Source: Candidatus Faecivivens stercorigallinarum
GTDB lineage: Bacteria; Bacillota; Clostridia; Oscillospirales; Ruminococcaceae
DNA length: 13,507 nt
NCBI GenBank assembly: GCA_018715465.1
Contig: DVLN01000204.1
Coordinates: forward strand, 1 to 13,507
Direction of reading: 5' to 3'
This document shows, piece after piece, positions 10,373 to 13,507 of the stretch. Both the position numbers and the translations under genes were made by a program. Each line of letters starts with the position of its first letter. Positions within the stretch are counted from its first letter, which is position 1. The notes beneath the pieces are model-generated. The model was not told the origin of the DNA. It did not search any database and was given only the letters and a program-made list of their open reading frames with translations.

Positions 10373-10387
10373 ATTTCTGTCAGAAAT
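10373..10387. promoter_or_regulatory. Candidate LysR-type operator palindrome
   Basis: ATTTCTG-T-CAGAAAT is a perfect dyad around one central base. It contains T-N11-A (T10374 to A10386), the classic LysR-box geometry. It lies about 65 bases downstream of the predicted atp transcription start and upstream of the divergent LysR gene. Binding by the neighbouring regulator is inference. Confidence 0.35.
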
Positions 10388-10456
10388 TGAAAAACCAAAA
10401 TTTCTTTCCAATCACACACAGAAAAGGGAAAATGGTTGAATTTTTGGCATAATTAT

Positions 10457-10485
10457 AGTATACTCTTGTTGTGACAAAGTGTAAA
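10457..10485 (-). promoter_or_regulatory. Promoter of the ATP synthase operon
   Basis: On the minus strand: TTTACA (10485-10480), a 17-base spacer, then TATACT (10462-10457). Each box differs from the sigma-A consensus at one position. The start would be near 10450, giving a leader of about 150 bases before atpB. An overlapping TATAAT (10457-10452) has no good -35 at a proper distance. Confidence 0.7.
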
Positions 10486-10602
10486 AAGTATTTTTGATAT
10501 ACTTATGATATATTTTTTATATGGCAACTGCAACAGTTTATCGTTTGATTTGCTGCTGATTTTCGGAGAAAAATCTTGTAAAATAGGGAGGAAGGACGTT
10601 TT

Positions 10603-11502
10603 TTGGCTATCACATATGACTATTACCGGATTTTTTACGCTGTTGCCCAGTATTCCAGCTTTACCCGTGCTGCTGAAGCACTCGACAACAACCAGCCCAA
10701 TATCACACGGTGCATGAACATTCTTGAACACGAACTCGGCTGCAAGCTGTTCATCCGTTCAAACCGCGGCATTACCCTGACCCCGGAAGGAAAGCGCCTT
10801 TATGATCATGTCGCGACAGCTGTCGAACAGATTCGCCTTGGTGAAGAAGAACTCCACCGTGAGGTCGGCATGCAGCAGGGAATTGTTACGATTGGTGCCA
10901 GTGAGACCGCACTGAATCTGCTTTTGCTGGAACGGCTGAGTGCTTTCCATGACCGTTATCCTGGCATCCGCCTGCGCATCTTCAATTATACTACTCCGCA
11001 GTCGATCGACGCACTGCAAAAAGGCCTGCTGGACTGCGCCGCAATTACCGCTCCCTTTCAAACGATGGGCACTTTGCGGGCGACGCCGCTCATACGTTTT
11101 CGGGAGATTTTGCTTGGTGGGACCAAGTTCCGGCATTTGGCTGACCAGCTCTGCCATCTGAACGATCTGTCGCGGTATTCGCTGATCTGTCCCGGGTCGG
11201 ATACCAGTACCTATCATTTTTATCAGCGTTTTTATTTGAAATATGACTGCCCATTCCATGTCGATATGGAAACGGCGACGATGGACCAGGTGCTGCCGAT
11301 GGTGCGGCACAATCTGGGAATTGGTTTTTATTCCGAGATGCTGGCGTCAGAGTCGATTGCACGCAAAGAGGTTTATCAGATTCATCTGGTTGAACCGGTT
11401 CCTGATCGGGTGATCAGCCTGATTGAAGATACCTCCCGCCCGCAGCGTACCGCCGTTCGCGAACTGATCAGGATGATTACGGCTGGCACCCCAACCGGGT
11501 GA
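10603..11502 (+). CDS. LysR-family transcriptional regulator
   Basis: A 299-residue LysR-type regulator. The N-terminal winged helix-turn-helix (about 1-65) shows the family pattern YYRIFYAVAQYSSFTRAAEALDNNQPNITRCMNILEHELG, then LFIRSNRGITLTPEG. The effector-binding domain covers about 90-295. The start is TTG 10603, since GGGAGGAAGG (10586-10595) lies seven bases upstream and no ATG occurs in frame before the helix-turn-helix. It is transcribed divergently from the ATP synthase operon, an arrangement in which LysR proteins often control the neighbour, and an operator-like palindrome lies between them. It could instead act on pckA, which converges from the other side, or on distant genes. The effector cannot be read from the sequence. 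A strong terminator follows. Confidence 0.93.
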   Translation: MAITYDYYRIFYAVAQYSSFTRAAEALDNNQPNITRCMNILEHELGCKLFIRSNRGITLTPEGKRLYDHVATAVEQIRLGEEELHREVGMQQGIVTIGASETALNLLLLERLSAFHDRYPGIRLRIFNYTTPQSIDALQKGLLDCAAITAPFQTMGTLRATPLIRFREILLGGTKFRHLADQLCHLNDLSRYSLICPGSDTSTYHFYQRFYLKYDCPFHVDMETATMDQVLPMVRHNLGIGFYSEMLASESIARKEVYQIHLVEPVPDRVISLIEDTSRPQRTAVRELIRMITAGTPTG

Positions 11503-11523
11503 GTATAGCATTTGTAAAAATAT

Positions 11524-11571
11524 GTCGGAGAGATTGTTTCCAGCGGATGCTGTGATCTCTCCGACTTTTTT
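11524..11571 (+). terminator. Intrinsic terminator of the LysR gene
   Basis: GTCGGAGAGAT (11524-11534) pairs perfectly with ATCTCTCCGAC (11555-11565). An inner CAGC/GCTG helix (11541-11552) lies in the loop, and six T residues follow (11566-11571). It starts 21 bases beyond the stop codon. Confidence 0.92.
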
Positions 11572-11592
11572 CTGCGTAAATGTAAATGCTGC

Positions 11593-11632
11593 AATCAAAA
11601 TAAACCGCCTCCCTGCTCAGGCAGGGAGGCGG
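11593..11632 (-). terminator. Intrinsic terminator of pckA
   Basis: CCGCCTCCCTG (11605-11615) and CAGGGAGGCGG (11622-11632) form a perfect 11-base-pair stem with a six-base loop. On the minus strand it is followed by the U-rich tail TTTATTTTGATT. It lies 31 bases past the pckA stop and faces the LysR terminator, so the convergent pair has two separate terminators. Confidence 0.88.
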
Positions 11633-11663
11633 CTACTGTTAGCAGATAAATCTTGAAAGGGGA

Positions 11664-13466
11664 TTATTCTGCGACAGCCAGTCTTACTTTCAGGTTGAAC
11701 AGCTGCTTCTTCATCTCAGCAGGCAGCTTGTCACCGAATTTTGCATAGAATGCTTCGATACCGGTACCAGGACGGTAGATATCATCTTCCCAGGAAGCAA
11801 CGTCAACACTCAGCAGGTCTTTGATGGTATCCAGAGTGATGCCTTCCAGACCTTCGATGTTGATGTCTTCGGGGTTGGGCTCGTAGCCGATAGGAGTCTT
11901 GACAGCGTCAACAGTGCCTTCGCAACGAGCAAGAATCCACATCAGGACACGCATGTTGTCGCCGAAGCCCGGCCAAATGAAGTGGCCTTCAGCATCGGTT
12001 CTGAACCAGTTGACGTGGAAGATCTTGGGAGCCTTGTCGCCAAGGAGCTTGCCCATATCCAGCCAGTGCTGCCAGTAGTCACCCATGTTGTAGCCGCAGA
12101 AGGGCAGCATAGCCATCGGGTCACGACGGACTACGCCGACTGCACCTGCAGCAGCAGCGGTGGTCTCAGAAGCCATGATGGAGCCAACGAAGGTACCATG
12201 TTTCCAGTCAAAGGACTGATAGACCAGCGGAGCGGTCTTCGCACGACGGCCGCCGAAGACGATAGCGGAAATCGGAACGCCCTGGGGGTTGTCAAACTCA
12301 GGCGATACGCAGGGGCAGTTCTTTGCCGGAGCGGTGAAGCGGGAGTTCGGATGTGCCAGTTTGTTGCCAGCAGCGATATACTCGGGACCATTGACCTTTG
12401 CGCCCTTCCATTCGGTAGCGTCGACAGGAGGATTCTTGTCCAGAGATTCCCACCAAACAGTGTTGGTTTCGTTGTTGATCGCAACGTTGGTGAAGATGGT
12501 GCCCTTCTCGGTGGTGTGCAGAGCGTTGGGGTTGGACTTGAGGTTGGTGCCAGGAGCAACGCCAAAGAAGCCGTTCTCGGGGTTGATCGCGTACAGACGT
12601 CCGTCAGCACCGGGTTTCAGCCAGGCAATGTCGTCGCCGACAGTCCAGACTTTGTAGCCCTGTTTCTGATAGATTTCCGGCGGGATCAGCATTGCCAGGT
12701 TGGTCTTGCCGCAAGCAGAGGGGAATGCAGCACAGATATACTTGGTCTCGCCCTGAGGATTCTCAATGCCGAGGATCAGCATATGTTCAGCCATCCAGCC
12801 TTCGTTCTTGCCCTGGTAGGAAGCAATACGAAGAGCAAAGCACTTCTTGCCCAGCAGAACGTTGCCGCCGTAAGCGGAGTTGATGGAGCAGATGGAGTTC
12901 TCTTCGGGGAAGTGAACGATATATCTCTTTTCAGGATCAATGTCAGCTTTGGAGTGCAGGCCACGTACGAAGTCGTTGGAGGTCTCACCCAGGTTTTCAA
13001 ATGCCTGTTTGCCCATACGGGTCATGATGTCCATGTTCAGGACAACATAGATCGAGTCGGTAACCTCAACGCCTACCTTGGCAAGGGGAGAACCGATCGG
13101 ACCCATGGAGTAGGGGATAACATACATGGTGCGGCCCTTCATGACACCGTCGTACATCGGGTCGAGCATCGCATGCATCTTTTCAGGAGCCATCCAGTTG
13201 TTGGTAGGACCTGCGTCCTCTTCTTTCTTGGAGCAGATGAAAGTTCTGTCCTCGACACGGGCGACGTCGTTGGGTTTGGTTCTATGGTACAGACAGCCAG
13301 GCAGTTTCTCCTGGTTGAGTTTGATCATTTCGCCGGTGGAGATGGCTTCTTCCTTGAGAGCATTGAGCTGCTCCTCAGAGCCGTCGATCCATACAACCTT
13401 GTCAGGTTTGCACAGCGCTACCATTTCGTCTACCCATGTGAGTACGTTTTTGTTGTTGGTAAGCAT
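11664..13466 (-). CDS. pckG: Phosphoenolpyruvate carboxykinase (GTP)
   Basis: A 600-residue GTP-dependent PEPCK (EC 4.1.1.32 type), which interconverts oxaloacetate + GTP with PEP + GDP + CO2 in the cytoplasm. The GTP-type signature FPSACGKTN is present (248-256), with the active-site cysteine C252 and K254/T255. Other family residues are R70 in DVARVEDRTF, EDAGPTNNW, Y199-G-G (SAYGGNVLLGKKCFALR), the metal site D278/D279 in VGDDIAW, NPENGFFGVAPGT and the late RRDPMAMLPFCGYNMGDYW. Length equals the family norm, and this is unrelated in sequence to the ATP-dependent enzyme. Start ATG 13466 follows AAAGGGG with an eight-base gap; its promoter probably lies beyond the right edge. In fermentative gut bacteria the enzyme may run toward oxaloacetate and succinate, but direction cannot be read here. 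An alternative symbol is pckA. Confidence 0.97.
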   Translation of the reverse strand: MLTNNKNVLTWVDEMVALCKPDKVVWIDGSEEQLNALKEEAISTGEMIKLNQEKLPGCLYHRTKPNDVARVEDRTFICSKKEEDAGPTNNWMAPEKMHAMLDPMYDGVMKGRTMYVIPYSMGPIGSPLAKVGVEVTDSIYVVLNMDIMTRMGKQAFENLGETSNDFVRGLHSKADIDPEKRYIVHFPEENSICSINSAYGGNVLLGKKCFALRIASYQGKNEGWMAEHMLILGIENPQGETKYICAAFPSACGKTNLAMLIPPEIYQKQGYKVWTVGDDIAWLKPGADGRLYAINPENGFFGVAPGTNLKSNPNALHTTEKGTIFTNVAINNETNTVWWESLDKNPPVDATEWKGAKVNGPEYIAAGNKLAHPNSRFTAPAKNCPCVSPEFDNPQGVPISAIVFGGRRAKTAPLVYQSFDWKHGTFVGSIMASETTAAAAGAVGVVRRDPMAMLPFCGYNMGDYWQHWLDMGKLLGDKAPKIFHVNWFRTDAEGHFIWPGFGDNMRVLMWILARCEGTVDAVKTPIGYEPNPEDINIEGLEGITLDTIKDLLSVDVASWEDDIYRPGTGIEAFYAKFGDKLPAEMKKQLFNLKVRLAVAE

Positions 13467-13507
13467 GATTTGTTCCCCTTTCAATGGAATTATCAAAAAG
13501 TCTGACC

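Larger units (their letters stand above)
10300..10602. promoter_or_regulatory. Divergent intergenic region between atpB and the LysR gene
   Basis: 303 bases without a gene. From the atpB side it holds the atpB ribosome site (10307-10315), an inverted repeat just upstream of it (10315-10343), a perfect short palindrome (10373-10387) and the atp promoter (10457-10485). A very AT-rich tract (10441-10525) follows, then the LysR ribosome site (10586-10595). A LysR promoter is not obvious. TTGATA (10494-10499) with TATATG (10518-10523) and an 18-base spacer is the best weak candidate. TTGTGACAA (10469-10477), a small dyad, sits between the atp -10 and -35. Confidence 0.6.

Noticed and set aside
10300..10419. 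Extended atpB starting at GTG 10419
   Set aside because: No good ribosome site; AGGAAGGAG precedes ATG 10299, and the extra 40 residues do not resemble subunit a.
10469..10477. TTGTGACAA dyad inside the atp promoter as a Rex-type redox operator
   Set aside because: Rex sites need two half-sites separated by a short central gap; the second half-site is not present at that spacing.
11982..13505. Plus-strand open frame (507 codons) opposite PEPCK
   Set aside because: Antisense to an intact, well-conserved PEPCK gene; its sequence shows no domain.
13467..13507. Promoter for pckG within the window
   Set aside because: Only 41 bases are available and no convincing -35/-10 pair is seen; it probably lies beyond the right edge.

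Overview
The window looks like a chromosomal segment of an anaerobic Firmicute. A clostridial, Oscillospiraceae-like gut lineage is my inference, based on a rubrerythrin, strong AGGAGG-type ribosome sites, sigma-A promoters, TTG/GTG starts, U-tailed intrinsic terminators, and proteins that resemble that group. I see no mobile element, tRNA, rRNA or CRISPR array.

Layout. 1-855: a rubrerythrin gene (+), then a near-consensus promoter. 856-1857: an extended short-chain dehydrogenase/epimerase (+). 1888-1921: a bidirectional terminator shared with the convergent 1943-3670 gene, a membrane-anchored D-Ala-D-Ala carboxypeptidase (-) with its own promoter near 3758-3786. 3842-10485: a complete F1Fo ATP synthase transcription unit on the minus strand. 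It has a promoter (10457-10485), then subunits a, c, b, delta-alpha, gamma, beta and epsilon, and a strong terminator (3842-3879). 10603-11502: a divergent LysR-type regulator (+) with its own terminator. 11664-13466: GTP-dependent PEP carboxykinase (-) with its own terminator.

The ATP synthase operon is the remarkable part. There is no separate atpH (delta) gene. Instead the alpha subunit carries at its N-terminus about 80 extra residues that match the C-terminal domain of delta/OSCP, the part that normally holds the b stalk. The N-terminal six-helix domain of delta, which normally caps F1, is encoded nowhere in the operon. Two further oddities may be linked. The gamma C-terminus, which in known structures lies at the top of F1 under delta, has a 21-residue strongly basic extension. 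The c subunit has a Sec-type signal peptide plus an acidic linker before its first helix, making it 136 residues instead of roughly 70-90. Together these suggest a rebuilt peripheral stalk/F1 crown: a tether fused covalently to alpha, possibly in three copies, in place of the usual single delta adaptor.

How the genes work together: the ATP synthase couples ion flux to ATP, PEPCK links the PEP and oxaloacetate pools, rubrerythrin protects against peroxide, and the carboxypeptidase trims peptidoglycan. The LysR protein is divergent from the atp operon and could regulate it; a palindrome with LysR-box geometry (10373-10387) lies between them. Start codons were chosen by ribosome-site spacing and family alignment from memory; no searches were run.
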